Assembly (NCBI GenBank): GCA_903921325.1
Contig: CAIXPL010000001.1
Location: 186,001 to 250,000, forward strand
From: an uncultured Pseudomonadota bacterium
Lineage (GTDB): Bacteria > Pseudomonadota > Gammaproteobacteria > Burkholderiales > SG8-39
Reading direction: 5' to 3'
DNA: 64,000 bases
In this document: in pieces, positions 20,779-29,411 of the stretch
How the letters are laid out: each line of letters opens with the position of its first letter
Numbering within the stretch: position 1 is the first letter of the stretch
Translations under genes and position numbers: made by a program
The notes under the pieces: generated by a model
What the model was told of the DNA's origin: nothing
Seen by the model: only the letters and a program-made list of their open reading frames with translations
The model's database searches: none

Positions 20779-20794
20779 CCCGCGCGCGCGCGCG
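20779..20794. repeat. 16-base GC palindrome between lepA and lepB
   Basis: CCCGCGCGCGCGCGGG is a perfect palindrome of alternating GC, flanked by GTGC and GCAC that extend the stem. It may fold as a hairpin in the lepA-lepB transcript or adopt Z-DNA. No function can be assigned. Confidence 0.5.
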
Positions 20795-20838
20795 GGCGCA
20801 CCGCCACCATCCCGGTTCAATCAGGAAGACACAGTCCG

Positions 20839-21633
20839 ATGAACTTTGCATTGATACTTTTTTTGTTGTTACTGCTCTCAGGGGTCGTGTTGCTGATCAA
20901 CCGGCTGTGGCTTGCGCCGCGCCGACCGGCCGACGCAGCGGCGCGTGATCCCTGGTGGCTGGAATATTCGCGCAGCTTCTTCCCGGTGATCCTGATCGTA
21001 TTTCTGCTGCGATCGTTCATTGTCGAGCCGTTTCGGATTCCCTCGGGTTCGATGCTGCCGACGTTGTTTGTGGGCGACTTCATCCTGGTCAACAAATTCA
21101 GTTACGGGATTCGTCTGCCAGTGATCAACCTGAAGATTCTTGATGTGGGCAAACCTCGGCGCGGCGATGTGCTGGTGTTTCGCTACCCGCGCGATCCGAG
21201 CGTCGACTTCATCAAGCGGCTGGTCGGACTGCCCGGTGACAAGATCAGTTATGTCAACAAGCGGCTCACCATCAATGGCCAGCCGGTCTCAACCGAGGCC
21301 CAGGGCGATTTCGTCAATCGCGAACGCTACCAGGTCACGCGCCAGTATCGCGAACAGCTAGGCGAACAGAGTCATCGGATTCTCATTGACGATGACGCGC
21401 CGGCCATGCCCGGATTCACCGAACAATTTCCACATCGCGAGCAGTGCGATTACACTTTGCAAAGCATGAGTTGCACAGTCCCGCCGGGTCACTATTTCAT
21501 GATGGGTGACAATCGCGACAACAGCCAGGACAGCCGGGTCTGGGGTTTTGTGCGTGATGAGAACATCGTTGGCAGGGCGTTTTTTATCTGGATGAATTTC
21601 GGTGATCTGAAGCGAATCGGCGGATTCGAGTGA
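20839..21633 (+). CDS. lepB: Signal peptidase I
   Basis: Cleaves signal peptides at the outer face of the inner membrane. Two hydrophobic N-terminal segments (about 3-22 and 50-66) precede the catalytic domain. The nucleophile Ser is in IPSGSMLPTL and the general-base Lys in RYPRDPSVDFIKRLVGLPGD. The C-terminal box GDNRDNSQDSR then WGFV is intact. At 264 residues it is of normal size. Confidence 0.96.
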   Translation: MNFALILFLLLLLSGVVLLINRLWLAPRRPADAAARDPWWLEYSRSFFPVILIVFLLRSFIVEPFRIPSGSMLPTLFVGDFILVNKFSYGIRLPVINLKILDVGKPRRGDVLVFRYPRDPSVDFIKRLVGLPGDKISYVNKRLTINGQPVSTEAQGDFVNRERYQVTRQYREQLGEQSHRILIDDDAPAMPGFTEQFPHREQCDYTLQSMSCTVPPGHYFMMGDNRDNSQDSRVWGFVRDENIVGRAFFIWMNFGDLKRIGGFE

Positions 21634-21720
21634 GTCGGCAGGTTGATGACCCCCCGTACTGAGCGGTGCGGCATATCCCGCTGATTCCGCGCCGATCGTT
21701 GAGATGCGATGAGAGGCAAC

Positions 21721-22086
21721 ATGATGACAGCGCAGCGAGGAGCAAGTCTGCCGGTTTTGATGGCCTACGTGATAGTGCTTGGCCTGGTGTCCTCACTGGC
21801 CATACGCATTGCACCGATGTGGATGGACAACTACACGTTGCAGGGTCGACTCGAAAAACTCCAGCTGGCGGGTCAGTTGCAGCAACCGAGTATGGAGACA
21901 ATGCGGGGCGTACTCGCGCAGAATTTGCCCTCGCGCGGGCCCGAATCGGTCAGGATCGAAGAGTTCACCGTTGAACCCGGTCCGCGCCCCGGAACCTACG
22001 TATTGAGCTATGACTACACCCGCTCGATCAAACTGTTTGGTAACGCCCGGTTGGCCTTTGACTTTACCGGTGGCGTGGAGCCCTAG
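21721..22086 (+). CDS. DUF4845 membrane protein
   Basis: A 121-residue protein with one N-terminal membrane segment (GASLPVLMAYVIVLGLVSSLAIRI) and a small extracytoplasmic domain ending FDFTGGVEP. It matches the DUF4845 proteins that sit between lepB and rnc throughout betaproteobacteria; their function is not known. GAGG lies 6 bases before the ATG at 21721. An ATG at 21709 would add four residues. Confidence 0.82.
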   Translation: MMTAQRGASLPVLMAYVIVLGLVSSLAIRIAPMWMDNYTLQGRLEKLQLAGQLQQPSMETMRGVLAQNLPSRGPESVRIEEFTVEPGPRPGTYVLSYDYTRSIKLFGNARLAFDFTGGVEP

Positions 22087-22244
22087 TGATCAGTGAACAT
22101 GGCGTGTGCCCGGCGTTCTGGCTGTCCTTGATCCGCGAGAAAAAGATCTCCCAGGCGGCACGGCCTGCGCTGATCCGCAAGCAAAAGGCCTCCCGGGTCG
22201 CGTGGCCTGCCGTGATTGTCGAGCCAGGTGAACGCCATGACTGA
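22086..22244 (+). CDS. Possible 52-residue small protein bridging DUF4845 and rnc
   Basis: A GTG overlaps the last base of the DUF4845 stop and opens a frame that ends inside the rnc start region (TGA 22242-22244). Its protein contains a 14-residue internal repeat (LIREKKISQAARPA, then LIRKQKASRVAWPA) encoded by an imperfect 42-base tandem repeat. No family is recognised. The overlaps on both sides would suit a coupled small gene, but the frame may simply be open because the repeat length is a multiple of three. Treat as hypothetical. Confidence 0.25.
   Translation: MISEHGVCPAFWLSLIREKKISQAARPALIRKQKASRVAWPAVIVEPGERHD
22130..22213 (+). repeat. Imperfect 42-base tandem repeat upstream of rnc
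   Basis: Two units (22130-22171 and 22172-22213) both begin GATCCGC and contain AAAAG, CTCCC and GGCCTGC at matching places. About 31 of 42 positions agree. It fills the gap between DUF4845 and rnc. Confidence 0.65.
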
Positions 22245-22908
22245 GCTGCAGGCGCTGCAGCAGCGCCTTGGCTACACCTTCCAGCGCCCCGATCTGCTTG
22301 CCGAGGCACTGACCCATCGCAGTTTCGGTTCGCCGCACAGCGAGCGTCTGGAGTTCCTGGGTGATGGCGTGCTCAATCTGGCGATCGCCCATGCATTGCT
22401 GCAGCAGTTTCCGCTCGCTCGCGAAGGCGAGTTGTCACGCTTGCGTGCGCTACTGGTGCGTGAGACCACATTAGTAGAGTTGGCCCTGGAGCTCGATCTG
22501 GGGCGCGCGCTGCGCCTGGGTGAAGGTGAAGCACAGTCTGGTGGGGCACAACGGCCATCGATGCTAGCCGATGCCATGGAGGCCATTTTCGGTGCTGCAT
22601 TTGTCGATGCGGGCTTTGCAGCCGCCAACCGCCTGGTGATCGCACTGTACGAGGCCCGCCTGCACCGCCTCGATCTGGAGCAGGACAGCAAAGACGCAAA
22701 GACTCGCCTGCAGGAATGGTTGCAGCGGCGGCGCATGGCACTGCCGGTGTATAAGGTTGTTTCAGTTCAAGGTGCCGCTCATGACCAACTATTCGAAGTG
22801 CAGTGCATGATCACGCCCTTGCAGCTATCGACCCGTGGAACGGGGACCAGCCGACGCATTGCCGAGCAGCAAGCAGCACAATCGGCCATTGAGCAGCTAC
22901 CCCAATGA
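22237..22908 (+). CDS. rnc: Ribonuclease III
   Basis: Double-strand-specific endoribonuclease for rRNA and mRNA processing. The 223-residue protein has the signature HSERLEFLGDGVLNL, with the metal-binding acidic residues, and the second acidic block LADAMEAIFGAAFVDAG. A double-stranded RNA-binding domain follows (DAKTRLQEWLQRRR onward). AGGTG lies before the ATG at 22237. It overlaps era by 4 bases; rnc-era coupling is conserved. Confidence 0.96.
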   Translation: MTELQALQQRLGYTFQRPDLLAEALTHRSFGSPHSERLEFLGDGVLNLAIAHALLQQFPLAREGELSRLRALLVRETTLVELALELDLGRALRLGEGEAQSGGAQRPSMLADAMEAIFGAAFVDAGFAAANRLVIALYEARLHRLDLEQDSKDAKTRLQEWLQRRRMALPVYKVVSVQGAAHDQLFEVQCMITPLQLSTRGTGTSRRIAEQQAAQSAIEQLPQ

Positions 22909-23789
22909 CTTTTCGCTGCGGGACCATCGCGGTCATCGGTCGGCCCAATGTGGGCAAATCCACTTTGCTCAACCACCTGGTGGGCGCGCGCATCAGCATC
23001 ACTTCGCGCAAGCCGCAAACAACTCGGCATGCCATCCGCGGCATTCTGAATACGGAGGACGCGCAATTCATTTTTGTCGACACACCGGGCTTTCAGCGGC
23101 GCCATGGCGGGTCGCTCAACAAAGCGCTCAATGCACGGGTTGAGGCGACGGTCGGTGAATCGGATGTGTGTCTGTTCTTGCTTGCCCTGGGCTCGCTCAA
23201 CAGCGCCGACCGCGATATCTGGCCGATCGCACAGCGCGCCCGCGTGTGCGTGATCGGGGTCAATCGAATCGATGAGCCGGACAATCCGCGCGACCGGGTG
23301 CTGGAATTTCTGCCGCGTGTGGCAAGCACCTTTGCCGGACCCGATATCGTGCCGATCAGCGCCCGTACCGGACGCAATGTCGATGAGCTGATCAAGGTGT
23401 TGTCCAAGCATCTGCCCGAGCAACCGGCGATGTTTGGCGCCGATGACATCACCGATCGCGACGAGCGCTTTCTTGCCGCGGAACTGGTGCGCGAAAAGCT
23501 CTTTCGGGCATTGGGTGACGAGGTGCCCTATGGCAGCATCGTTGGCATCGACGAATTCAAGATCGAAGGGGCGTTGCGGCGCATACAGTGCACGATTTAC
23601 CTGGACCGCGACGGTCACAAACCCATCGTGCTTGGCCATGAAGGTGCCCGTCTGAAGGCCATTGCCTCGGCGGCGCGGCGCGATATGGAGTCGCTGTTTG
23701 GTGGCAAGGTGTATCTCAATGTCTGGATCAAGGTACGCAGTGGCTGGAGCGATGACCCGGCCAGTCTGCGTCGCTTCGGACTGAACTAG
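22905..23789 (+). CDS. era: GTPase Era
   Basis: Ribosome-assembly GTPase that binds the 3' end of 16S rRNA. G1 is GRPNVGKSTLLN, G3 is VDTPGF, and G4 is seen as GVNRID (NRID replaces the usual NKxD). A C-terminal KH domain carries GHEGARLKAIASAARRDMESLFG. It has 294 residues and begins in the rnc stop codon. Confidence 0.96.
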   Translation: MTFRCGTIAVIGRPNVGKSTLLNHLVGARISITSRKPQTTRHAIRGILNTEDAQFIFVDTPGFQRRHGGSLNKALNARVEATVGESDVCLFLLALGSLNSADRDIWPIAQRARVCVIGVNRIDEPDNPRDRVLEFLPRVASTFAGPDIVPISARTGRNVDELIKVLSKHLPEQPAMFGADDITDRDERFLAAELVREKLFRALGDEVPYGSIVGIDEFKIEGALRRIQCTIYLDRDGHKPIVLGHEGARLKAIASAARRDMESLFGGKVYLNVWIKVRSGWSDDPASLRRFGLN

Positions 23790-23800
23790 TCACAGGACCC

Positions 23801-24544
23801 ATGGCGATGGCCGGTGCGCTACGCGAGTCGCAGCGAGTGGATCATGAGCCGGCCTATGTGCTGCATTCCTGGCCCTATAGCGAGACCAGCCTGATCATCG
23901 ATGTGTATACCGCGCGGCACGGACGGCTGCCGTTGCTGGCGCGCGGGGCACGGCGACCGCGCGCCGCTCTGCGTGGCGTGCTGGAGGCATTCCAGCCCCT
24001 CTCGATCGGCTGGTCGGGCCGGGGCGAAGTACGCACGCTGCAAAAAGCCGAATGGGTCGGCGGCCTGCCGCGTCCTGCCGGGCGCGCGCTCTGGTGCGGC
24101 TTTTACATCAACGAGTTGATGATGCGACTGGCTGTGCGCGATGATCCGCACGAGTCGCTGTTTGGCAGCTATGCGGAGGCGATCAGCCAGTTGGCCCATG
24201 GCACCGATCCGGAGCCGACGCTGCGCCTATTCGAGAAGCGCCTGCTGGCCGCACTGGGCTATGGTCTGGTGCTGGATGCCGAGGGCGGGTCGCGCCGACC
24301 GCTGGAGGAGGGGAGTCTCTATACTTATGACCCTGAGCGCGGGCCCATCCGTGCCGAGGCGGGTCAGGCGGCAGAATACCTGGTGAGCGGTGCCACATTG
24401 CGCGCGATCGAAGCAGAACAGTTCGGCGATCGTCAGGTGCTCGCGCAAGCCAAGGCTCTGATGCGGCAGGTGATTGCGTATCGGCTCGACGGACGGCCAT
24501 TGCGGGTGAATCAGGTATGGCGAGAAGTGCTCGATGTGGTCTGA
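23801..24544 (+). CDS. recO: DNA repair protein RecO
   Basis: Recombination mediator that loads RecA with RecR. The 247-residue protein has the N-terminal OB-fold (AYVLHSWPYSETSLIIDVYTARHGRLPLLARGARRP) and the helical C-terminal part (FYINELMMRL, LFEKRLLAALGYGL). It lacks the zinc cysteines of some RecO proteins, as is common in proteobacteria. It stands between era and pdxJ, the usual order. Its last 30 bases seem to be copied imperfectly 70 bases downstream. Confidence 0.93.
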   Translation: MAMAGALRESQRVDHEPAYVLHSWPYSETSLIIDVYTARHGRLPLLARGARRPRAALRGVLEAFQPLSIGWSGRGEVRTLQKAEWVGGLPRPAGRALWCGFYINELMMRLAVRDDPHESLFGSYAEAISQLAHGTDPEPTLRLFEKRLLAALGYGLVLDAEGGSRRPLEEGSLYTYDPERGPIRAEAGQAAEYLVSGATLRAIEAEQFGDRQVLAQAKALMRQVIAYRLDGRPLRVNQVWREVLDVV

Positions 24545-24614
24545 ATCAACGGCGGCCTGTGGTGCTCGTTGTGCTGTGAATCGATTGTGGCAAGCAGAGC
24601 TCGACGTGGTGTAA
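24508..24614 (+). repeat. Imperfect copy of the recO 3' end
   Basis: The stretch encoding the last nine recO residues and stop (24515-24544) resembles 24585-24614, with 22 of 30 positions matching; both read as a W-x-x-x-LDVV-stop end. GTGAATC precedes both copies. The 90 bases between recO and pdxJ hold nothing else recognisable. Confidence 0.4.
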
Positions 24615-24634
24615 CCGATTAGCGGAAGGCGTGA

Positions 24635-25381
24635 ATGATTGAACTCGGAGTCAACATCGACCATGTGGCCACGGTGCGCCAGGCGCGCCGCGGCCATGAA
24701 CCGGACCCGGTGTGGGCGGCTGTCGAAGCCCAACTGGGCGGTGCCGATGGCATCACGGTCCATCTGCGCGAAGATCGTCGTCACATCAACGACACCGATG
24801 TGCGGCGTCTGCGCGAAGTGACCCAGATCAAGTTGAATCTTGAAATGGCAGCCACCGCCGAGATGGCAGGCATCGCCATCGCGATCAAACCCGAAATGGC
24901 GATGCTGGTTCCGGAGGGACGCGCCGAGATCACCACCGAAGGCGGACTCAATCTGCTCGCCGATGAAGCGCGCCTGACCAGACTGGTGGGTGAGCTGAGC
25001 GAGCAAGGAATCGTAGTGAGCGCATTCATCGATGCCGATCTGCATCAGGTGGCAGCAGCGCGGCGCTGTGGCATCAGCGTCTGCGAGGTGCATACCGGAC
25101 CCTATGCGCATGCCTTTCATGCTCATGGGCGCGATCCCGATCGACCTGCGGTGCGCGCCGAGCTCGCGCGAATCGCAGAGGCCGGCGCGGCGATTGCTGC
25201 GGCGGGCATGCGATTCAATGCCGGTCATGCCCTGAATTATTTCAATGTACCGGCCATCGCCCGGATGCCCGGCGTGCGCGAGTTGCATATCGGACATGCC
25301 ATCGTGAGTCGGGCGCTGTTTGTCGGCCTGCGCGAAGCGGTGCGTGAAATGAAGCAGCTGATGTGCGGTGCGGCAACATGA
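24635..25381 (+). CDS. pdxJ: Pyridoxine 5'-phosphate synthase
   Basis: Condenses 1-deoxyxylulose 5-phosphate with 3-amino-2-oxopropyl phosphate in vitamin B6 synthesis. The family signature ELGVNIDHVATVRQARRG opens the protein, with GADGITVHLREDRRHI, the Glu in LEMAAT, and FNAGHALNYFNV near the end. It has 248 residues. The stop overlaps the acpS start. Confidence 0.97.
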   Translation: MIELGVNIDHVATVRQARRGHEPDPVWAAVEAQLGGADGITVHLREDRRHINDTDVRRLREVTQIKLNLEMAATAEMAGIAIAIKPEMAMLVPEGRAEITTEGGLNLLADEARLTRLVGELSEQGIVVSAFIDADLHQVAAARRCGISVCEVHTGPYAHAFHAHGRDPDRPAVRAELARIAEAGAAIAAAGMRFNAGHALNYFNVPAIARMPGVRELHIGHAIVSRALFVGLREAVREMKQLMCGAAT

Positions 25382-25764
25382 TCCTGGGTATTGGTACCGA
25401 TCTGTGCGATGTCGTGCGCATCAGCCAGGCGATTGATCGCCACGGCATTCGACTGGCGCAAAGGATTCTGGTTGGCCGTGAGCTCGCACGCTATGAACAT
25501 CACGTGCGTCCGGCCAACTTTCTGGCCAAGCGGTTTGCCGCGAAAGAAGCCTTGTCCAAGGCGCTCGGTACGGGCATTCGCGCACCGGTCAATTGGCACA
25601 ACATCGAAGTGCGCAATGCCCCCTCGGGCCGCCCGTACTTTGAGCCCTCGTCCCGGTTGCGCGACTATCTGACGAGCCGCGGCATTGCTGAGATTCTGTT
25701 GAGTATCACCGATGAGAGAACCATGGCGTGTGCCTTCGTCGTCCTGCAAGGCAACACGCAATGA
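25378..25764 (+). CDS. acpS: Holo-ACP synthase
   Basis: Attaches 4'-phosphopantetheine to ACP. The 128-residue protein has the magnesium-binding [11 protein letters not shown] and [20 protein letters not shown], both AcpS signatures. The ATG at 25378 overlaps the pdxJ stop, and the gene ends in an ATGA overlap with nagZ. It serves AcpP encoded at 13110. Confidence 0.96.
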   Translation: MILGIGTDLCDVVRISQAIDRHGIRLAQRILVGRELARYEHHVRPANFLAKRFAAKEALSKALGTGIRAPVNWHNIEVRNAPSGRPYFEPSSRLRDYLTSRGIAEILLSITDERTMACAFVVLQGNTQ

Positions 25765-26864
25765 GCACGCTGCGCTGCCCTTTGGGCTCGGTGATGATCG
25801 ATATCGAGGGCTTGCAGCTCAGCGCGACCGATCGCACCCGCCTTGCGCATCCGGCGGTGGGCGGGGTCATTTTATTCACCCGCAACTACGCATCGACACA
25901 CCAATTGCGCGCGCTCACAGCTGAAATTCATGCCCTGCGCAGCCCCGCGCTGTGGATCGCGGTCGACCACGAGGGTGGGCGGGTGCAGCGCTTTCGCGAT
26001 GGTTTTACTCAATTGCCTGCCGCCGCTTCACTAGGCACGCTCTTCGATCGCAACCCGCAGGCTGCGCTGCACGCCGCCGAGGCGGCGGGCTATGTCTTGG
26101 CTCACGAGTTGTCGTGCCAGGGCGTCGATTTCAGTTTCACTCCGGTCCTCGACCTCGATTTCGGCCAATCGGCGGTGATCGGCACGCGCGCTTTGCATGC
26201 CGATGCCGATAAGGCGGGCGATCTGGCTGCAGCGGTGATTGGCGGTCTGCATGCAGCCGGGATGGCGGCGGTTGGGAAACACTTTCCAGGTCATGGCTAC
26301 GCGAGCGCTGATTCGCATCACGCCGTTCCCATCGATGAGCGCACTCTGTCTGCCATCGAAGCGCTCGATCTGCGACCCTATGGCCGCTGCATTGCCGCAG
26401 GCATGGAAGCTGTCATGCCAGCGCACATCATCTATCCGGCAGTCGCGCCGCAGCCAGCCGGTTTCTCACCACGCTGGTTGGGCGAGATACTGCGCAGGCA
26501 GTTAGGGTTTCGCGGATTGATATTCAGTGACGATCTGTCGATGGAAGGTGCCAGCGTTGCCGGCGATGTGGTGGCGCGGGCGCAGGCGGCCTATGCCGCC
26601 GGCTGTGACATGGTGCTGGTGTGCAATGCACCTGAGCAGGCCGATCAACTATTGCAGCGGCTTCCCGCGCGGGCGATTGAACCTGGACATGTGACCGGTT
26701 GCCTGGCGCGCCGTGGCAGAGCGCGCTTCGATGCTACGGGCGTGGTCCGCGACGACGCTGCGCTCCGCGTGGCCCGCGCCAGGCCGCGCGATGACGCGCT
26801 TCTGGCAGGACGCGCGGGCGAACGCTACCTGGCCGCGCGGCAAACCCTCGCACGCTCACTTTGA
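25761..26864 (+). CDS. nagZ: Beta-N-acetylhexosaminidase NagZ
   Basis: Glycoside hydrolase family 3 enzyme of peptidoglycan recycling, removing GlcNAc from anhydromuropeptides in the cytoplasm. Visible signatures are [18 protein letters not shown], the catalytic-loop motif [15 protein letters not shown] with its His, and the nucleophile Asp in FSDDLSMEG. With 367 residues it is slightly longer than usual, owing to a basic C-terminal tail. It overlaps acpS by 4 bases. Confidence 0.95.
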   Translation: MSTLRCPLGSVMIDIEGLQLSATDRTRLAHPAVGGVILFTRNYASTHQLRALTAEIHALRSPALWIAVDHEGGRVQRFRDGFTQLPAAASLGTLFDRNPQAALHAAEAAGYVLAHELSCQGVDFSFTPVLDLDFGQSAVIGTRALHADADKAGDLAAAVIGGLHAAGMAAVGKHFPGHGYASADSHHAVPIDERTLSAIEALDLRPYGRCIAAGMEAVMPAHIIYPAVAPQPAGFSPRWLGEILRRQLGFRGLIFSDDLSMEGASVAGDVVARAQAAYAAGCDMVLVCNAPEQADQLLQRLPARAIEPGHVTGCLARRGRARFDATGVVRDDAALRVARARPRDDALLAGRAGERYLAARQTLARSL

Positions 26865-26868
26865 ACCA

Positions 26869-26968
26869 TTGATCATGTGCGCTGCTACCTCTTGCGCGCT
26901 TGCTGTAACCCTTTGACCATGTGCGCTGCCACTACTTGCGCGCTCACCGTAACCCATTGACCATGTGC
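26869..26968 (+). repeat. 44-base tandem repeat between nagZ and the uracil-DNA glycosylase gene
   Basis: Two units start TTGATCATGTGC (26869) and TTGACCATGTGC (26913), and a truncated third starts at 26957. Units 1 and 2 agree at 36 of 44 positions. The third copy supplies the proposed start codon of the next gene, so the repeat looks like a duplicated translation-start region. Confidence 0.75.
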
Positions 26969-27622
26969 CCTGAAGATCGTCGTCTGCCTGACACCGGGTC
27001 GTTTGATCGTGACTGCACTCGCTGCGCTCGCCTCGCGCAGTTTCTGCGCGGCGTGCGCGACAAGCACCCGGAGTACTATGCCCACCCGGTGCCGGCGCTG
27101 GGTCCTGACAATGCCCGTTTGCTCATCGTCGGTCTGGCCCCTGGCATGCACGGGGCCAACCGCACCGGGCGTCCGTTTACCGGTGACTATGCCGGCGTCC
27201 TGCTCTACGCCACCTTGCATGAATTCGGCTTCGCCAATCACCCCGGTAGCGCCGATCCGAACGATGGCCTCGAATTGCGCGATTGCCGCATCACCAACGC
27301 GGTCAAATGTCTGCCGCCGGAGAATAAGCCGCTGCCTGCCGAAGTACGACTGTGCAATGACTATCTGCGCTCGGAAATTGTCGCGGTGCGTCCACGCGCA
27401 ATCCTGGCACTGGGCCTTGTTGCACATAAGGCTGTCCTGATGGCCTGCGGTTTGTCGCAAGGCGCCCTCACATTTGGTCACGGCGCGTCGCACCTGCTGC
27501 CGCAGGGTCAGCGGCTGTTTGATAGCTATCACTGCAGCCGCTACAACACACAGACGCGCCGGCTCACGCCTGCCATGTTCCAGGCCGTGTTCCAGTCGAT
27601 CCGGGCGCACCTGGATGCTTGA
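26963..27622 (+). CDS. Uracil-DNA glycosylase, family 4/5 iron-sulfur type (UdgB-like)
   Basis: Removes uracil and related bases from DNA. Motif GLAPGMHGANRTGRPFTGDYAG matches the family 5 (UDGb) active-site loop. HCSRYN is the later His-containing motif, and Cys residues in DCTRC, VKCLPP and RLCNDY fit the iron-sulfur cluster. The 219-residue length is normal. The ATG at 26963 was chosen; a GTG at 26921 in the preceding repeat unit is also in frame. The end overlaps uvrC by 8 bases, so two DNA-repair genes are coupled. Confidence 0.87.
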   Translation: MCPEDRRLPDTGSFDRDCTRCARLAQFLRGVRDKHPEYYAHPVPALGPDNARLLIVGLAPGMHGANRTGRPFTGDYAGVLLYATLHEFGFANHPGSADPNDGLELRDCRITNAVKCLPPENKPLPAEVRLCNDYLRSEIVAVRPRAILALGLVAHKAVLMACGLSQGALTFGHGASHLLPQGQRLFDSYHCSRYNTQTRRLTPAMFQAVFQSIRAHLDA

Positions 27623-29411
27623 TCCGGAATTTCTCAAAGGATTGCCCGGGCTGCCCGGGGTGTACCGGATGATCGGTGCCAGGGGCGATGTGCTGTACGT
27701 GGGCAAGGCGCGTGACCTAAAGAAGCGGGTGTCTTCCTATTTCAGCAAGAGCAATCACGGGCCGCGCATCCAGAGCATGATCGGGCAGATCAGTCGGGTC
27801 GAAGTGACCGTCACCGGCAGCGAGGGGGAGGCACTGATCCTTGAGAATAATCTGATCAAATCACTCTCACCGCGCTACAACATCCTGTTTCGCGATGACA
27901 AGTCCTATCCTTATCTGATGATCAGCGGCGAGACTTTTCCGCGACTGGGCTTTTATCGCGGAACGCCAGACTCGCGCCATCGCTACTTCGGTCCCTATCC
28001 CAACGCCGCTTCAGTACGCGAGAGCATTCAGTTGTTGCAGAAAGTGTTTCGACTGCGCACCTGTGAGAACTCGGTGTTCGCCAACCGCACCCGACCGTGC
28101 CTGTTGCACCAGATCCATCGCTGTTCGGCGCCTTGTGTCGAGCGCATCGATACGGCCGCCTATGCCGAGGACGTGCGCAACGCCGCATTCTTCTTGAGCG
28201 GCCGCGAGGACGATGTGCTCGCCGTTCTGCGCGAGCGCATGCAGGCCGCCGCCGCAGAGCAGGCCTTTGAGCTGGCCGCGGTCTATCGTGATCAGATTCA
28301 AGTGCTCTCGGGCATGCAGCAACGGCAGTATGTAGACACCACCACGGCCCTGGATGCTGACGCAGTGGCACTGGTGCGCGAACATTCGATTACCTGCGTC
28401 AATCTGGTTGTGGTGCGCAATGGTCGCTATCTGGGTGATCGCAGCCTGTTCCCGCAACATGCCGAAGAGCACAGCCCGAGTGAGGTGATGAGTGCCTTTT
28501 TGATGCATCACTACGCAAGCGGTCCGCTGCCCAGCCTGCTGGTGCTGCAGGAGGAAGTCGACAGCGAGGCGCTGCGCGCCCTGCTCGCCAGCAGCCAGGG
28601 CAGCGCACCCGCGGTGCTGGTTCGTCCGCACGGCGAGCGTCGCGTCTGGCTCGAGATGGCTGAGCGCAATGCGCGCCAGGCGCTGCACCAGCGCCTGCGT
28701 GAACGGGCCACGCAAGATGAACGGCTGGGAGCATTGCGCGAAGCGATTGGTGCCGATGACACGCTGGAGCGAATCGAATGCTTTGACATCAGCCACACGC
28801 AGGGCGAGGCAACGGTTGCCTCCTGCGTGGTTTATGATCAGCGCGCCATGCGTCCGGCGCAGTATCGTCGTTACAACATCGAGGGCATCGTGGCCGGCGA
28901 TGACTACGCGGCGATGCGCCAGGTACTCAGCCGACGCTATGACAAGGTGGCACGCGGTGAGGGCGAGCGTCCCGATCTGGTGCTGATCGACGGCGGGCGT
29001 GGTCAGGTGAATGCGGCGCGGGAAATACTCGCCGAACTGGGGCTGGATGTCATGATGTTCGGCGTGGCCAAAGGTCCCGAGCGCAAGGCAGGCCTGGAAG
29101 AATTGATTTTTCCCGAGATTGAAGCCCCGCTCATCCTGCCCCCGACCAATGCGGGTTTACACTTGATCCAGCAGATCCGTGACGAAGCGCATCGCTTTGC
29201 GATCACCGGTCATCGGGCAAGACGCTCGCGCAGTCGCACCACGTCCTCGCTCGAGGGCATTCCCGGTATTGGTGCCAAGCGCCGCCGCCGATTGCTTGAG
29301 CATTTTGGTGGTCTGCGAGGGGTCGAGGCGGCCGGTGTGGACGATTTGCAACGGGTCGAAGGGGTGAGCAAAGGGCTTGCCGAGATCATCTATAGAAGCT
29401 TGCACTCATGA
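27615..29411 (+). CDS. uvrC: UvrABC system protein C
   Basis: Dual-incision nuclease of nucleotide excision repair. The N-terminal GIY-YIG domain (LPGVYRMIGARGDVLYVGKA) is followed by a Cys-containing block (CLLHQIHRCSAPCVERI), a UVR domain (VLRERMQAAAAEQAFELAAVYRDQ), the RNase H-like nuclease half (CFDISHTQGE) and a C-terminal HhH pair (SLEGIPGIGAKRRRRLLEHFGG). It has 598 residues. The ATG at 27615 lies in the glycosylase gene, and the stop overlaps pgsA. Confidence 0.97.
   Translation: MLDPEFLKGLPGLPGVYRMIGARGDVLYVGKARDLKKRVSSYFSKSNHGPRIQSMIGQISRVEVTVTGSEGEALILENNLIKSLSPRYNILFRDDKSYPYLMISGETFPRLGFYRGTPDSRHRYFGPYPNAASVRESIQLLQKVFRLRTCENSVFANRTRPCLLHQIHRCSAPCVERIDTAAYAEDVRNAAFFLSGREDDVLAVLRERMQAAAAEQAFELAAVYRDQIQVLSGMQQRQYVDTTTALDADAVALVREHSITCVNLVVVRNGRYLGDRSLFPQHAEEHSPSEVMSAFLMHHYASGPLPSLLVLQEEVDSEALRALLASSQGSAPAVLVRPHGERRVWLEMAERNARQALHQRLRERATQDERLGALREAIGADDTLERIECFDISHTQGEATVASCVVYDQRAMRPAQYRRYNIEGIVAGDDYAAMRQVLSRRYDKVARGEGERPDLVLIDGGRGQVNAAREILAELGLDVMMFGVAKGPERKAGLEELIFPEIEAPLILPPTNAGLHLIQQIRDEAHRFAITGHRARRSRSRTTSSLEGIPGIGAKRRRRLLEHFGGLRGVEAAGVDDLQRVEGVSKGLAEIIYRSLHS

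Noticed and set aside
20779-20794. Rho-independent terminator after lepA
   Set aside because: The palindrome is strong but has no T-run, and lepB follows on the same strand.
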